Assembly: GCA_900542295.1 (NCBI GenBank)
Contig: UQNJ01000002.1
Location: 62,001 to 126,000 of the forward strand
Reading direction: 5' to 3'
DNA length: 64,000 nt
Origin: an uncultured Eubacteriales bacterium
GTDB lineage: Bacteria; Bacillota; Clostridia; Peptostreptococcales; Anaerovoracaceae
Part shown: piece by piece, positions 54,301-63,544 of the stretch
Position numbering within the stretch: position 1 is the stretch's first letter
Layout of the letters: each line of letters opens with the position of its first letter
Translations under genes and position numbers: made by a program
The notes under the pieces: model-generated
The model's input: the letters and a program-made list of their open reading frames with translations, nothing else
Databases searched by the model: none
What the model was told of the DNA's origin: nothing

Positions 54301-54988
54301 TTACAGTATTAAAGGTTGTATGACGGCAGTGGTCCGACCAATAAGTATCTATCATCTTGATTTCAGTGATAGTCGGGTCTCTGTCTTCTTCTTCAAAATA
54401 TTTGCGGCAGACTTTTATGTCGGCAAGGTCCATTGCCAAACCTCTGTCTGCTATAAAGTCTGCAAGTTCGTCATCGCTTAGCTTGCGAAATCCTTCTACT
54501 GTCTCAACTGATGTCGGAATTTCATATTCAGCTTTCAGTGTTTCAGGAAGATCCATATCGCATTCTCTTGCTTCGACTGCGTTGATTACATATTTTTTTA
54601 CAGCCTCAATATCAGCATCACTGATATCTCCGTAAAGTGCATAAACTTTTGCAGTTCTTACAGCAGGTCTTTCTCCTTTTGAAATTATCTGTATGCACTC
54701 TGCGGCAGAAGATGCCCTTTGGTCAAACTGTCCCGGCAGATATTCCACAGCAAAAATTCTGTCTGCCTCCGGAAGCTCATAAGTTACTATGTCAAGCTGA
54801 GGCTCAGAAAATACTGTATTTACTGAATAATCAAAAAGCTCCTTGCTAATATTATCAACATCATATCTGTTAAAAACTCTTACTTCTTTTACAGCCTTTA
54901 TCTGTAAAAGTTCATTTATATCGTTCTTAAGTGCCGCTGCCTCATTAGCCAGTCCCGGTTTTTTCTCTACAAAAATTCTAAAAACCAT
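51305..54988 (-). CDS. purL: Phosphoribosylformylglycinamidine synthase (single-chain)
   Basis: 1227 residues. ATP-dependent conversion of FGAR and glutamine to FGAM. The synthetase part (1-~950) has SDHCRHTTFN (about 222), HPTEIEPFGGAATCVGGAIR (about 320-340) and GGKDSMSGTF (about 760). The C-terminal class I glutaminase (about 980-1227) has FPGTNCEYDTAKAF, the Cys nucleophile in GICNGFQAL (about 1095) and His in VSHGEGRF. Large clostridial-type PurL, so no purQ or purS is needed. Last gene of the purine operon. Confidence 0.96.
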   Translation of the reverse strand: MVFRIFVEKKPGLANEAAALKNDINELLQIKAVKEVRVFNRYDVDNISKELFDYSVNTVFSEPQLDIVTYELPEADRIFAVEYLPGQFDQRASSAAECIQIISKGERPAVRTAKVYALYGDISDADIEAVKKYVINAVEARECDMDLPETLKAEYEIPTSVETVEGFRKLSDDELADFIADRGLAMDLADIKVCRKYFEEEDRDPTITEIKMIDTYWSDHCRHTTFNTVIDSVKFEDKEIEDAFDRYIRLREDLGRTKPVTLMDIGTIAVKHLKKTGKLDKLDESEEINACTVKIKVEIDGKDEDWLLLFKNETHNHPTEIEPFGGAATCVGGAIRDPLSGRSYVYAAMRVTGAADPLKPVSETIPGKLPQRKLVTTAAAGYSSYGNQIGLATGQVDEIYHPGYVAKRMEIGAVIAAAPAENVIRKVPAPGDRVILLGGKTGRDGCGGATGSSKSHDVSSLESCGAEVQKGNAPEERKLQRLFRNPEASKLIKRCNDFGAGGVSVAIGELADGLSIDLNKVPKKYEGLDGTELAISESQERMAVVVAEKDVDKFCNLARNENLEATVVACVTSEPRLSMQWNGKTIVNISREFLDSNGAEKHTCVVTQKPQEYEKKVTGTFAENYKSMAGDLNICSKRGLSERFDSTIGAGTVLMPFGGKYQRTPIQAMVNKVSVEKKDTRTCSLMAWGYNPFITEKSPYHGAYLAVVESVSKLIAEGASFEDVYLSFQEYFEKLGHDPEKWGQPFAALLGAFDAQMALEVGSIGGKDSMSGTFENIHVPPTLVSFAVTVDSTDNIISPEFKNAGNNVYLMKPECGENGLPLGDSLKELYGKVTKMMREGRIKACYTPGMGGIAEAILKMTMGNNIGFEYSRDISVEEMFKYNYGAFVAEVEGEADGILIGRTTDDESIAYGNDRLSFDELFGIYEDKLESVYPCNIKTDEEAPANISFVSEKKFTSAVKVAKPKALIPVFPGTNCEYDTAKAFDKAGAEPEIFIINNLTSSDVARSVETFAAKVRQSQMVFIPGGFSGGDEPDGSGKFITAFFRNQEIKEAVTELLEERDGLMAGICNGFQALIKLGLVPFGKIMDTDETFPTLTYNKIGRHQSKLVQIRIASNNSPWLAATEVGDVYTVPVSHGEGRFMASPELLDKMASDGRIITQYVDMSGNASSDIQFNPNGSDWAVEGIVSPDGRVLGKMGHAERIGNGLYKNVPGHFDMKMFESAVKYFK

Positions 54989-54991
54989 CAG

Positions 54992-56254
54992 TTAGCTCCT
55001 TTCTGCCATCAAGGCTCTCTTTCCTATATCTTTCCTATAATAAGCATTCTCAAACTTTACGCTCTTCACCGTTTCATATGCCTTATCTATAGCTTCTTTC
55101 AGAGCAGGTGCGGTTTCGGTGACTCCAAGAACTCTGCCTCCTCCGGTGACTAATTTGCCATCCTTTAATTTAGCGCCTGCAACATATATGTTCTTATCTT
55201 CAGGCATTGTTATCTCAAATCCTGTTTCATACTTTTTTGGATAACCGTCTGAAGCCATTACAACACATGCGGCACATTCATCCTTAAACCTGACCTCTGC
55301 CTTATCAAGTTCCTTATCATAGATTTTCAGCATTATATCCATCAGATCACTTTCAAGAAGCGGAAGCACAACTTGGGTCTCCGGATCCCCGAAACGACAG
55401 TTATACTCTATTACTTTCGGTCCGTTCGGAGTAAGCATAAGTCCGAAGTAAAGACACCCTGAAAAGCTTCTTCCCTCTGAATTCATGGCTTCCATTGTAG
55501 GCTTGAATATGGTTTTCATACATTCTTCGGCAATTTCGTCAGTATAATACGGGTTTGGTGCTACCGTTCCCATGCCGCCTGTATTTAAACCTTTGTCGCC
55601 GTCTAAAGCTCTCTTGTGATCCATGGAAGAAACCATCGGAACAATTGTCTTGCCATCTGTAAAAGAAAGCACAGAAACTTCAGGTCCGGTCAGAAATTCC
55701 TCTATGACAACTTTGTTTCCGCTGTCTCCGAAAACTCTGTCTCCCATAATATCATTAACTGCCTGAACTGCCTGTTCTCTTGTTTCTGCAATGATAACAC
55801 CTTTACCCAATGCCAGACCGTCTGCCTTGACTACAACGGGAATAGGGCAAGTGTCTACATATTTCAGAGCTTCATTCATATCACTGAAAGTTTCATAAGA
55901 TGCTGTAGGAATATTATATTTTTTCATAAGGTCCTTTGAAAATGCTTTGCTTCCTTCTATCACAGCGGCTTTCTTATCAGGTCCGAAAGTTTTGATACCT
56001 TTAGAATTCAGAGCGTCTACTGCTCCCAATACCAGTGGGTCGTCAGGAGCTACTACTGCAAAGTCTATATCGTTATCAGCAGCAAACTCCGCTATCGCTT
56101 CAATATCCTTTGCTCCTATATTGACACAAGTTGCATCGGCGGCTATACCACCGTTGCCGGGCAAGGCGAAAATTTCATCCACCTTGCTGCTTTCTTTTAA
56201 TTTTTTTATTATGGCGTGTTCTCTTCCTCCGCCGCCTACTACCATTACTTTCAT
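54992..56254 (-). CDS. purD: Phosphoribosylamine-glycine ligase
   Basis: 420 residues, full length. GAR synthetase of the ATP-grasp fold. VVGGGGREHAI (about 4-14), VKADGLALGKGVI (about 141-153), the HKRALDGDKGLNTGGMGT loop (about 206-223) and YNCRFGDPETQVVLP (about 278-292) are all normal. AGGAGG precedes the ATG; 95 nt separate it from the transformylase gene upstream, where no promoter or terminator is clear. Confidence 0.97.
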   Translation of the reverse strand: MKVMVVGGGGREHAIIKKLKESSKVDEIFALPGNGGIAADATCVNIGAKDIEAIAEFAADNDIDFAVVAPDDPLVLGAVDALNSKGIKTFGPDKKAAVIEGSKAFSKDLMKKYNIPTASYETFSDMNEALKYVDTCPIPVVVKADGLALGKGVIIAETREQAVQAVNDIMGDRVFGDSGNKVVIEEFLTGPEVSVLSFTDGKTIVPMVSSMDHKRALDGDKGLNTGGMGTVAPNPYYTDEIAEECMKTIFKPTMEAMNSEGRSFSGCLYFGLMLTPNGPKVIEYNCRFGDPETQVVLPLLESDLMDIMLKIYDKELDKAEVRFKDECAACVVMASDGYPKKYETGFEITMPEDKNIYVAGAKLKDGKLVTGGGRVLGVTETAPALKEAIDKAYETVKSVKFENAYYRKDIGKRALMAERS

Positions 56255-56349
56255 GAGTACCTCCTGTGTTGGTCGCCCGGTCTTGAATTCCGGTACAGTA
56301 TTGGCTGTTTTGCTGTTTTTACATATTTAAAAATTAAGCCAATAGTCTT

Positions 56350-57534
56350 CTAATGGTGGAACAATCTTATTCCTGTCATAGCCATTACCATATTGTACTT
56401 GTTGCATGTCTCTATGACATTATCGTCTCTGATTGAGCCTCCGGGCTGAGCTATATAGCTTACTCCGCTCTTTGCCGCTCTTTCGATATTATCTCCGAAC
56501 GGGAAGAATGCATCGGATCCAAGACATACGCCTTTAAGTCCTGCAAGATATTCTCTCTGCTCAGCTCTCGGAAATTCCTGCGGTTTTTCTGTAAACAGCT
56601 GCTGCCAGTTTCCGTCGCCTATTACATCTTCAAAATCCTCTGAAAGATATACATCTATTGCATTATCTCTGTCAGGTCTTTTTATTTCATCTTTAAACGG
56701 AAGATTCAAGACCTTATCATGCTGGCGAAGATGCCACTTGTCCGCTTTTTCTCCTGCAAGGCGAGTGCAGTGAATTCTTGACTGCTGACCTGCCCCCACT
56801 CCTATGGTCTGTCCGTTTTCTGCATAACATACAGAATTGGACTGTGTATACTTAAGAGTTATAAGTGCTATAACAAGATCTCTCTTTGCTTCTTCGGACA
56901 GTTCTTTGTTCTCAGTAACTATATCTGTCAGAATGTTTTTATCGATTTTAAGATCGTTTCTTTTCTGCTCGAATGTTATTCCAAACACCTGTTTTTTCTC
57001 TGTTTTTTCAGGAACATAACCGGTATCTATCTTTATTATATTGTAGCTGCCTTTTCTCTTGCCTTTCAGTATTTCAAGAGCTTCTTCATCATAGTCGGGG
57101 GCAATTATTCCGTCGGAGACTTCTCTTGCAATAAGCTTTGCACAAGTAACATCGCATTTGTCTGAAAGTGCAATCCAATCTCCGAAAGAACTCATTCTGT
57201 CGGTTCCTCTTGCTCTTGCATAAGCGGTTGCTACAGGAGAATCGTCAATACCCTCTATATCATCTACAAAAAAAGCTTTTTTCTGTTTTTCTGTCATTGG
57301 GATTCCTACCGCCGCAGAAGTAGGACTTACATGTTTGAATGAAGTTGCGGCACACATTCCCAGTGCATCCTTTATTTCCTTTACCAATTGCCAGCTATTC
57401 ATGGCATCAAGTAAATTTATGTATCCGGGACGACCGTTTAATATTTCTATAGGAAGCTCGCAGCCGTTTTCCATATATATTTTTGCAGGCTTCTGATTAG
57501 GATTACATCCGTATTTCAACTCATAATCTTTCAT
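56350..57534 (-). CDS. purH: Stand-alone AICAR transformylase (PurH C-terminal half)
   Basis: 394 residues. Formylates AICAR with 10-formyl-THF. It begins at the point where the transformylase half of a bifunctional PurH starts (LKYGCNPNQKPAKIY), so the IMP cyclohydrolase half (about 200 residues) is missing rather than truncated: the ATG has AAAGGTGAAG before it. The catalytic Lys-His is in TSFKHVSPTSAAVG (about 64-77), where most bacteria have KHxNPCG. GAGQQSRIHCTRLAGEKADKW (about 250) and DAFFPFGDNIERAA are present. Its start overlaps the stop of the PurO-like gene, which supplies the missing activity. Confidence 0.93.
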   Translation of the reverse strand: MKDYELKYGCNPNQKPAKIYMENGCELPIEILNGRPGYINLLDAMNSWQLVKEIKDALGMCAATSFKHVSPTSAAVGIPMTEKQKKAFFVDDIEGIDDSPVATAYARARGTDRMSSFGDWIALSDKCDVTCAKLIAREVSDGIIAPDYDEEALEILKGKRKGSYNIIKIDTGYVPEKTEKKQVFGITFEQKRNDLKIDKNILTDIVTENKELSEEAKRDLVIALITLKYTQSNSVCYAENGQTIGVGAGQQSRIHCTRLAGEKADKWHLRQHDKVLNLPFKDEIKRPDRDNAIDVYLSEDFEDVIGDGNWQQLFTEKPQEFPRAEQREYLAGLKGVCLGSDAFFPFGDNIERAAKSGVSYIAQPGGSIRDDNVIETCNKYNMVMAMTGIRLFHH

Positions 57535-58262
57535 TACTTCACCTTCTTGTTTTTATTTACCAGCCTTGTAACTGATTCCATAGTCTTAAGGTCTATATAC
57601 TCGACATACAGTGAAATCCTGTTGTCCTCATCAAGACTGCTCCATATTTCATCAGTCATTTCATCAATATCGTTACTTATTTTCAGTGTCTTAGGCTCAC
57701 CGCAGAAAGTCGGAAGGGGATTCCCGTCTCCTTCATATGTATGTATAAAATGACCCCTGCCGGAAAGTGCAGTATAATCATAGAAAAATCTGTTGCATGC
57801 ACTTCCTTCACTGTCTGCACTCTTTAAAATGCTCATTTCATATCCGAAAACCTCTCTTTCGGCACCTGAATTGACAAATCCAAGGACTGCACTTATTCTT
57901 GGTGTAAAGTTTGGTCTATCCGGCTCAAACTCTCTCGTCATAAGTCCGTCTCTTGCAGAATCGCCTTTTTCCATAAATGTCGCCACTGTGTCGGTCTGGT
58001 CTCCGTTAGTAACTATGAGAGCATTCTTCATATGAGCAACTGCTCTGTATATTATAAGGCTCGGATCTTCTACCTTTGATTCGTCAAACGGTTTAGTAAA
58101 AACATCTCCCTTTTCGTCAATTTCAAAAACTCTGTTTCTGCTGTTTGCACTTCTTCCGCTTATAAAATATCCGATTACAGCCTTGCCATTTTCCGTCATG
58201 CCGACAATAATGCCTCTGCCCGGATAAGAATTGTTTTTAATGTAATCTTTTATGGTTTTCAT
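57534..58262 (-). CDS. purO: Archaeal-type IMP cyclohydrolase (PurO-like)
   Basis: 242 residues of the IMP_cyclohyd family, first known from methanogen PurO. Closes FAICAR to IMP. Characteristic segments: YPGRGIIVGMTENGKAVIGY (about 14-33), SGRSANSRNRVF (about 36-47) and IVTNGDQTDT (about 79-88). The order purN-purO-purH' with overlapping stop and start shows both last steps are co-produced as separate chains. Unlike PurH, it needs no N-terminal MGS-like domain. Confidence 0.9.
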   Translation of the reverse strand: MKTIKDYIKNNSYPGRGIIVGMTENGKAVIGYFISGRSANSRNRVFEIDEKGDVFTKPFDESKVEDPSLIIYRAVAHMKNALIVTNGDQTDTVATFMEKGDSARDGLMTREFEPDRPNFTPRISAVLGFVNSGAEREVFGYEMSILKSADSEGSACNRFFYDYTALSGRGHFIHTYEGDGNPLPTFCGEPKTLKISNDIDEMTDEIWSSLDEDNRISLYVEYIDLKTMESVTRLVNKNKKVK

Positions 58263-58284
58263 ATGCTTACCTCTTATATATATC

Positions 58285-58902
58285 TTACTTCAACAAATTT
58301 TCTTCTGAAATTTTCTTTGAAATAAGCTCAACTGCCTGGGGAAGTATCTTCCACTCGGCCTCTTCCATAACTCTTCTCTGCAAGGTTTCCGGCGTATCAC
58401 CGGATTTGACTTCTACCGCTTTCTGCATTATTATACGGCCGCCGTCAGGAATTTCGTTGACATAATGTACAGTTGCACCTGTCACTTTTACCCCATACTC
58501 AAGGGCAGCTTCATGAACATGCAGTCCGTAAAAACCTTTTCCGCAAAATGAAGGTATAAGCGAAGGATGTATATTGATTATCTTTCCCGGATACTCATCC
58601 GTAAAGTTTTTAGTCAATATGCTCATGAATCCTGCCATAACAATTAGGTCTATGTTATTCTCTGTAAGAAGTCTTTTTAATTCTTCTTCAAATTTCTGCT
58701 GAGAACCCAGTTCTTTTTTGCTTGCGACAGCAGTCTTGATTCCTGCCTTGGCAGCCCGCTCAAGAGCGTATGCTTTTCGATTACTTGCAATTACAAGTTC
58801 TATGCTTCCGCTTGAAATACTTCCGTCATTACAGGCATCTATCAAAGCCTGAAGATTTGTTCCTCCGCCTGACACAAGAACTGCGATTCTCGTCTTTAGC
58901 AT
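58285..58902 (-). CDS. purN: Phosphoribosylglycinamide formyltransferase 1
   Basis: 205 residues. 10-formyl-THF-dependent GAR transformylase. [16 protein letters not shown] (about 8-23), the Asn-His-Asp catalytic set in [11 protein letters not shown] (about 109-119) and [17 protein letters not shown] (about 139-155, with Asp). The start overlaps the purM stop by 7 bp. Confidence 0.97.
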   Translation of the reverse strand: MLKTRIAVLVSGGGTNLQALIDACNDGSISSGSIELVIASNRKAYALERAAKAGIKTAVASKKELGSQQKFEEELKRLLTENNIDLIVMAGFMSILTKNFTDEYPGKIINIHPSLIPSFCGKGFYGLHVHEAALEYGVKVTGATVHYVNEIPDGGRIIMQKAVEVKSGDTPETLQRRVMEEAEWKILPQAVELISKKISEENLLK

Positions 58903-59939
58903 ATTACCACCTTTTCGTCAGACTTGATTATATTTCCTATTACATAAGCATCTTCTCCGGCAGCCCTCAGTATTTGAATTGCTTTGTCCGCATCTTCTGC
59001 CGCAACGATAACACTCATTCCAACTCCCATGTTAAAGGTGTTAAACATATCATGTTCCGGAATATTTCCTTTTTTGGCTATCAAATCGAATATAGGAAGA
59101 ACTTTGACAGCACTCTTATCAATCTTGGCTCCGTATCCGTCAGGAATACTTCTCGGTATATTTTCATAGAAGCCGCCGCCTGTTATATGTGATACTCCTT
59201 TAACCTCCACTTCCTTAAAGAGAGCAAGCATAGGCTTTACATATATCTTTGTAGGAGTGAGTAATGTTTCCCCGAGGGAAGCGCCTCCAAGCTCTTCAAC
59301 AGGTGCATTAAGGTCTGTATTTTCAACATCAAATACTTTTCTTACCAGTGAGAATCCGTTGGAATGAACTCCGCTGGAAGCAAGACCGATAACTACATCC
59401 CCTTCTTTTATCTTGGTTTTGTCAAGAACCTTTGCCTTGTCTACAGCACCTACGCTGAATCCTGCAAGGTCGTATTCATTTTCATCATAAAACCCCGGCA
59501 TTTCAGCAGTTTCACCGCCTATAAGCTCACAGCCCGACTGAACACAACCTTCGGCTATGCCTGCAACTATCTCTGCTATACGCTCAGGATAATTCTTTCC
59601 GCAAGCTATATAATCCAAGAAGAACAAAGGCTTTGCTCCACAGCAGATTATATCGTTTACGCACATAGCAACACAATCTATTCCAACAGTATCATGTTTA
59701 TCCATAAGAAAAGCCATTTTCAGCTTAGTTCCGACTCCGTCTGTACCGCTTACAAGTACGGGATTCGGCATGTCTGTTACATTTAGCTCAAACAATCCTC
59801 CGAATCCTCCTATATCTGCACTTTTTCCGCCTATCATTGTTCTGGCGATGTGCTTTTTCATCAGTTCAACGGACTTGTATCCTGCCGTGATATCCACGCC
59901 TGCGGCTGCATAGCTGTCTGATTTCGATTTGTTATTCAT
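58896..59939 (-). CDS. purM: Phosphoribosylformylglycinamidine cyclo-ligase
   Basis: 347 residues. Makes [23 protein letters not shown] (about 9-28), [10 protein letters not shown] (about 41-50), [16 protein letters not shown] (about 60-75) and [19 protein letters not shown] [17 protein letters not shown] (about 251-267) are diagnostic. Between purF (4-nt gap) and purN (overlap). Confidence 0.97.
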   Translation of the reverse strand: MNNKSKSDSYAAAGVDITAGYKSVELMKKHIARTMIGGKSADIGGFGGLFELNVTDMPNPVLVSGTDGVGTKLKMAFLMDKHDTVGIDCVAMCVNDIICCGAKPLFFLDYIACGKNYPERIAEIVAGIAEGCVQSGCELIGGETAEMPGFYDENEYDLAGFSVGAVDKAKVLDKTKIKEGDVVIGLASSGVHSNGFSLVRKVFDVENTDLNAPVEELGGASLGETLLTPTKIYVKPMLALFKEVEVKGVSHITGGGFYENIPRSIPDGYGAKIDKSAVKVLPIFDLIAKKGNIPEHDMFNTFNMGVGMSVIVAAEDADKAIQILRAAGEDAYVIGNIIKSDEKVVIC

Positions 59940-59943
59940 ATCA

Positions 59944-61368
59944 TTATTCCTTTCCGCTCCAACAATAAGTGCAAAGGTTGCACGGTTTTAGTCCTATAGC
60001 TTCTATAATTCCCTCAAGCGATTGAAATTCCAGTGAATCAAAATGGAATTTATCGCATATGGCTTTTCTGAGGGCTTTTCCTCTTTCCGTTCTGAAATCA
60101 CTGTATTCTTCCGCAAATTCCAGTCCTTCTTCACCCTCTAACTCTACTATAACACGCCTTGCTATCAATTCCATCTCATTTTTGGAAGATGAAAAATTAA
60201 GATATTTACATCCATACAAGATAGGAGGGCATGCAGAACGCATATGTACCGCTTTTGCGCCGTTTTCGTACAAAAACTCAACTGTTTCCTTTAATTGAGT
60301 TCCTCTTACTATGGAATCATCGACAAATAAGAGATTTTTATCCTGAATAAGTTCATGAACAGGTATCTGCTTCATCTTTGCAACCTTGTTTCTCTCTTTC
60401 TGATTTGCCGGCATAAAGCTTCTTGGCCATGTCGGTGTGTATTTTATAAACGGTCTTGCAAATTGTATATGTGTCTCATTTGCATATCCAATGGCGTGAG
60501 GCGTTCCGGAATCAGGCACACCGCACACATAGTCCACGCCTTGGGCTGTCTGACTTTCAATATCGTTACGGGCAAGTATGCGGCCGTTTCTGTACCTCAT
60601 GACTTCAACATTGACACCCTCATAATTTGATGTCGGATATCCGTAATATGACCATAGGAATGCACATATTTTCATTTCTTCACCGGGCGCTTTGAGCTGA
60701 ACCATTTTGTCCGCAGAAATTTCCACTATTTCTCCCGGACCAAGCTCCTTCTCATCTTCGTATCCCAGTTTTTTATATGCAAAAGATTCAAAGGATACGC
60801 AGTATCCGTCTTCCCCTTTTCCTATAAGGACAGGAATTCTTCCTACTTTATCTCTTGCCGCAATAATGTTTCCGCCGTCTTTCAATATCATAACCGACGC
60901 AGAGCCTTCTATCTTGTCCTGTGCGAATTTGATTCCCTCAGCAAAAGATTCTTTCTGGTTTATCAGCGCTGCAACCAGTTCGGTAGAATTGATTTTGCCT
61001 CCCGTCATCGCATCAAAGTGTCCTCTGCTGCTGTCAAAATACGCCTTGAGCAATTCTTCTGTATTGTTTATTCGGCCTACTATGCAGATAGCATAGATTC
61101 CCAATTTTGATCTGATAAGAAGAGGCTGAGGGTCTGAGTCACTTATACAGCCTATAGCAGATGTACCCCTCATCTCGTCAAAAATATTTTCAAATTTCGT
61201 TCTGAAAGGTGAATTTTCTATATTATGTATTTCCCTTTGCAGGCCTATGTCCTTGTCGTAAGCCGCCAGCCCTCCTCTGCGTGTTCCAAGATGAGAATGG
61301 TAGTCAACACCGAAGAACACATCCAGCATACAGTCTTCCTTTGAGGCTACTCCGAAAAATCCGCCCAT
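59944..61368 (-). CDS. purF: PurF-family amidophosphoribosyltransferase with degenerate glutaminase domain
   Basis: 474 residues. AAGGAGGAAGAC fixes the ATG at 61368, so the chain begins [12 protein letters not shown]. The catalytic N-terminal Cys (CGVFGI in Bacillus PurF) is replaced by Gly. The glutamine-binding HVRYATxG is also gone ([14 protein letters not shown]) and HNGN is VGRINN. By contrast the phosphoribosyltransferase half is intact: [11 protein letters not shown] (348-358) is the PRPP loop. The cysteines equivalent to the [4Fe-4S] ligands are kept (C235, C387, C463, C466). It is the only PurF in the operon, so it presumably still forms phosphoribosylamine, perhaps from free ammonia or a separate glutaminase. 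Confidence 0.9.
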   Translation of the reverse strand: MGGFFGVASKEDCMLDVFFGVDYHSHLGTRRGGLAAYDKDIGLQREIHNIENSPFRTKFENIFDEMRGTSAIGCISDSDPQPLLIRSKLGIYAICIVGRINNTEELLKAYFDSSRGHFDAMTGGKINSTELVAALINQKESFAEGIKFAQDKIEGSASVMILKDGGNIIAARDKVGRIPVLIGKGEDGYCVSFESFAYKKLGYEDEKELGPGEIVEISADKMVQLKAPGEEMKICAFLWSYYGYPTSNYEGVNVEVMRYRNGRILARNDIESQTAQGVDYVCGVPDSGTPHAIGYANETHIQFARPFIKYTPTWPRSFMPANQKERNKVAKMKQIPVHELIQDKNLLFVDDSIVRGTQLKETVEFLYENGAKAVHMRSACPPILYGCKYLNFSSSKNEMELIARRVIVELEGEEGLEFAEEYSDFRTERGKALRKAICDKFHFDSLEFQSLEGIIEAIGLKPCNLCTYCWSGKE

Positions 61369-61378
61369 GTCTTCCTCC

Positions 61379-62065
61379 TTATGCGAAGAATAATTCTGAA
61401 AGAGTCATAGGATCTATATATTCTCCGTCCTTATAAACTCTCATATTGCCTGATGCGATTTCGTCTATCAACATAACATTGCCGTCTTTGTCATATCCGA
61501 ATTCAAACTTAATGTCGTATAAAACAAGCCCCTTTTCTTTTAAATCGTCTGCAACTATCTGTGTGATTTTCTGAGTCATTGACTTTATATCTTCATACTG
61601 CTGTTCAGTCATTACTCCTAAGACAACGAGCCCGTCTTTAGTTACAAGCGGATCGCCCTTTTCATCATTCTTGAAAGTTGTTTCCACATATGCAGGAAGA
61701 TCTGCTCCTTCTTCGATATATTCCCCGTAACGGCGGAAAAAGCTTCCTACTGCCCTGTGACGGCAGATAACCTCAAGACCTTTTCCGAATACTTTTGCCG
61801 GCAGAACCTCCATAGTTGTATTGTTTAAGTCTGCGCTGACAAAGTGAGTCCTTATTCCTGCTTCATTTATCTTTTCAAAGAAGTAGATGGACATGCGGAG
61901 ATTTACATCACCTACACCTTCAATGGTAAGACCCACTGAATTTTCGCCAGGATCGAATACTCCGTCCTTGCCTGTACAATCATCCTTAAACTTAAGAAGA
62001 TAATTTCCGTTATCAAGTTCAAATACATCCTTTGTTTTTCCGGTGTAAACTAATTTGTTTTCCAT
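61379..62065 (-). CDS. purC: SAICAR synthetase
   Basis: 228 residues. Joins CAIR and aspartate. Typical [14 protein letters not shown] (about 6-19), [12 protein letters not shown] (about 26), the [17 protein letters not shown] stretch (about 77-94) and the C-terminal [18 protein letters not shown] (about 199-216). Ends 10 nt before purF. GGAGAAATGAC precedes the ATG. Confidence 0.96.
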   Translation of the reverse strand: MENKLVYTGKTKDVFELDNGNYLLKFKDDCTGKDGVFDPGENSVGLTIEGVGDVNLRMSIYFFEKINEAGIRTHFVSADLNNTTMEVLPAKVFGKGLEVICRHRAVGSFFRRYGEYIEEGADLPAYVETTFKNDEKGDPLVTKDGLVVLGVMTEQQYEDIKSMTQKITQIVADDLKEKGLVLYDIKFEFGYDKDGNVMLIDEIASGNMRVYKDGEYIDPMTLSELFFA

Positions 62066-62108
62066 GTCATTTCTCCTTTTCTTTCTTACTCGCTAATAAT
62101 AAATTACA

Positions 62109-62597
62109 CTAAAATCTTGCAGAAATATCGGCATCCTTTGCCAATACTTTTTCTGCGTCTTTCTTTCTTTTTTCTGCAAGTCTTTCTGCCGCTTCCCTAT
62201 CTTCTATTGCAAGCATCTGAACTGAAAGCAATGCGGCATTTACTGCTCCGTCTATGGCAACTGTAGCTACGGGAATTCCTGAAGGCATCTGCACAGTTGA
62301 CAGTAGTGCATCGATGCCGTCTAATGTCGATGATTTCACAGGAACTCCTATAACCGGCAAAGTTGTGTTGGCTGCCAATGCTCCGGCAAGATGAGCTGCT
62401 TTTCCTGCAAAAGCTATGATTGCACCAAATCCGTTTTCTCTTGCATTAGCTGAAAACTCGGCAGCTTCTTTAGGCGTTCTGTGAGCCGAGTATACATGCA
62501 CCTCAAATGGTACTCCCAATTCTTTAAGAGTATCCGCAGCTTTTTCTGCTACATTTAAATCGCTGTCAGAACCCATAACTATACCGATCTTCTTCAT
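62109..62597 (-). CDS. purE: N5-CAIR mutase (class I PurE)
   Basis: 162 residues. [16 protein letters not shown] (about 7-22), [12 protein letters not shown] (about 37-48), [13 protein letters not shown] (about 64-76) and [20 protein letters not shown] (about 81-100) are those of class I enzymes, which need PurK. No purK lies in the operon, so it is elsewhere or CO2 is used directly. First gene, behind the promoter at 62628-62657. Confidence 0.96.
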   Translation of the reverse strand: MKKIGIVMGSDSDLNVAEKAADTLKELGVPFEVHVYSAHRTPKEAAEFSANARENGFGAIIAFAGKAAHLAGALAANTTLPVIGVPVKSSTLDGIDALLSTVQMPSGIPVATVAIDGAVNAALLSVQMLAIEDREAAERLAEKRKKDAEKVLAKDADISARF

Positions 62598-62627
62598 CTC
62601 ATCCTCCTGTTTTCATTATTTTATTTT

Positions 62628-62657
62628 ATTATACCAATTCTAAAATTTCATTGTCAA
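62628..62657 (-). promoter_or_regulatory. Promoter of the purine operon
   Basis: Minus strand TTGACA (62657-62652), 18-nt spacer ending in TGG, TATAAT (62633-62628). Start about 24 nt before the purE ATG, too short a leader for a purine riboswitch. Confidence 0.88.
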
Positions 62658-62811
62658 TCTCAGCATAAATAAACGGCTGCACTTATTCTCTTTCTTTTAC
62701 ATGTCATTCGCTTATTTACGAACGTTTTTAGAATATACGCATATAATATCCGTTTAATTCTCCTTAAAAAATTATGTTTTTACTTGACGAAAGAATAAAT
62801 AATTCGTATCA

Positions 62812-62840
62812 TTGACACAAAAAAACTTGGATGATATACT
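62812..62840 (+). promoter_or_regulatory. Promoter of the TRIC-family gene
   Basis: TTGACA (62812-62817), 17-nt spacer, TATACT (62835-62840). Start about 20 nt before the ATG at 62867. Confidence 0.85.
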
Positions 62841-62866
62841 CTTAGTAGTTTTGTAAGGAGCCGCTT

Positions 62867-63493
62867 ATGACAGAATTTTTACTTTTATCTTTTGAAATAA
62901 CAGGGACCTTGGCCTTTGCCGCATCAGGCGCTATTTTAGGACTTGAAAAGCATATGGATATACTCGGCATATCCATTCTGGGCCTTACTACAGCTGTGGG
63001 AGGCGGTGTAATCCGTGATTTGATACTTGGTATCACGCCTCCTATGACATTCAGAAATCCCATATACGCAACCATTGCGATTGCAACTTCCGTTTTAATC
63101 TTTATAATAGCAAGAAAATACCCGTTATTCAAAGGACACTTATATGAGTTGATTATGCTTATCATGGACTCTTTAGGTCTCGGAGTATTTACAGTAATAG
63201 GCATAAATACGGCTTATTCCTTAAATAATGATTACAGTACTTTTCTGCTGATATTCGTAGGTGTCGTTACAGGCGTAGGCGGCGGTGTCATAAGAGATAT
63301 GATGGCAGGAGTAGCCCCTTATATATTTGTAAAGCACTTCTACGCAAGCGCTTCAATTATAGGAGCATTTGCATGCGTTGTAATATGGCCTTATGCCGGA
63401 AGCGTTCCTTCAATGTTTACGGGAACGGCTATAATAATAATGCTTCGTCTGTGTGCGGCAAAGTTTCGCTGGAATCTGCCGAAAGCTCACTGA
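62867..63493 (+). CDS. TRIC-family (UPF0126) membrane channel/transporter
   Basis: 208 residues, seven membrane segments built as two three-helix repeats. Each repeat contains a GGGVIRD motif (AVGGGVIRDLILG about 44-56, GVGGGVIRDMMAG about 130-142). The family includes trimeric cation channels and is also named glycine transporter in some databases; ion or substrate here is not known. AAGGAG precedes the ATG; single gene with its own promoter and terminator, divergent from purE. Confidence 0.9.
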   Translation: MTEFLLLSFEITGTLAFAASGAILGLEKHMDILGISILGLTTAVGGGVIRDLILGITPPMTFRNPIYATIAIATSVLIFIIARKYPLFKGHLYELIMLIMDSLGLGVFTVIGINTAYSLNNDYSTFLLIFVGVVTGVGGGVIRDMMAGVAPYIFVKHFYASASIIGAFACVVIWPYAGSVPSMFTGTAIIIMLRLCAAKFRWNLPKAH

Positions 63494-63509
63494 TTTAACA
63501 TGATAATCT

Positions 63510-63543
63510 AAAAAGCAGGCACTCAAATAAATGCCTGCTTTTT
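63510..63543. terminator. Bidirectional terminator
   Basis: AAAAAGCAGGCA and TGCCTGCTTTTT enclose a 10-nt loop; T-runs on both strands. Shared by the TRIC-family gene and the surface-protein gene at 63545. Confidence 0.93.
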
Positions 63544-63544
63544 A

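Noticed and set aside
62700..62726. ACGAACG / CGAATG pair upstream of purE as a PurR box
   Set aside because: Neither half fits the CCGAAC core with its flanks, and spacing differs from the Bacillus arrangement.
62598..62866. Purine riboswitch before purE
   Set aside because: The promoter leaves a leader of only about 24 nt; no room for an aptamer.
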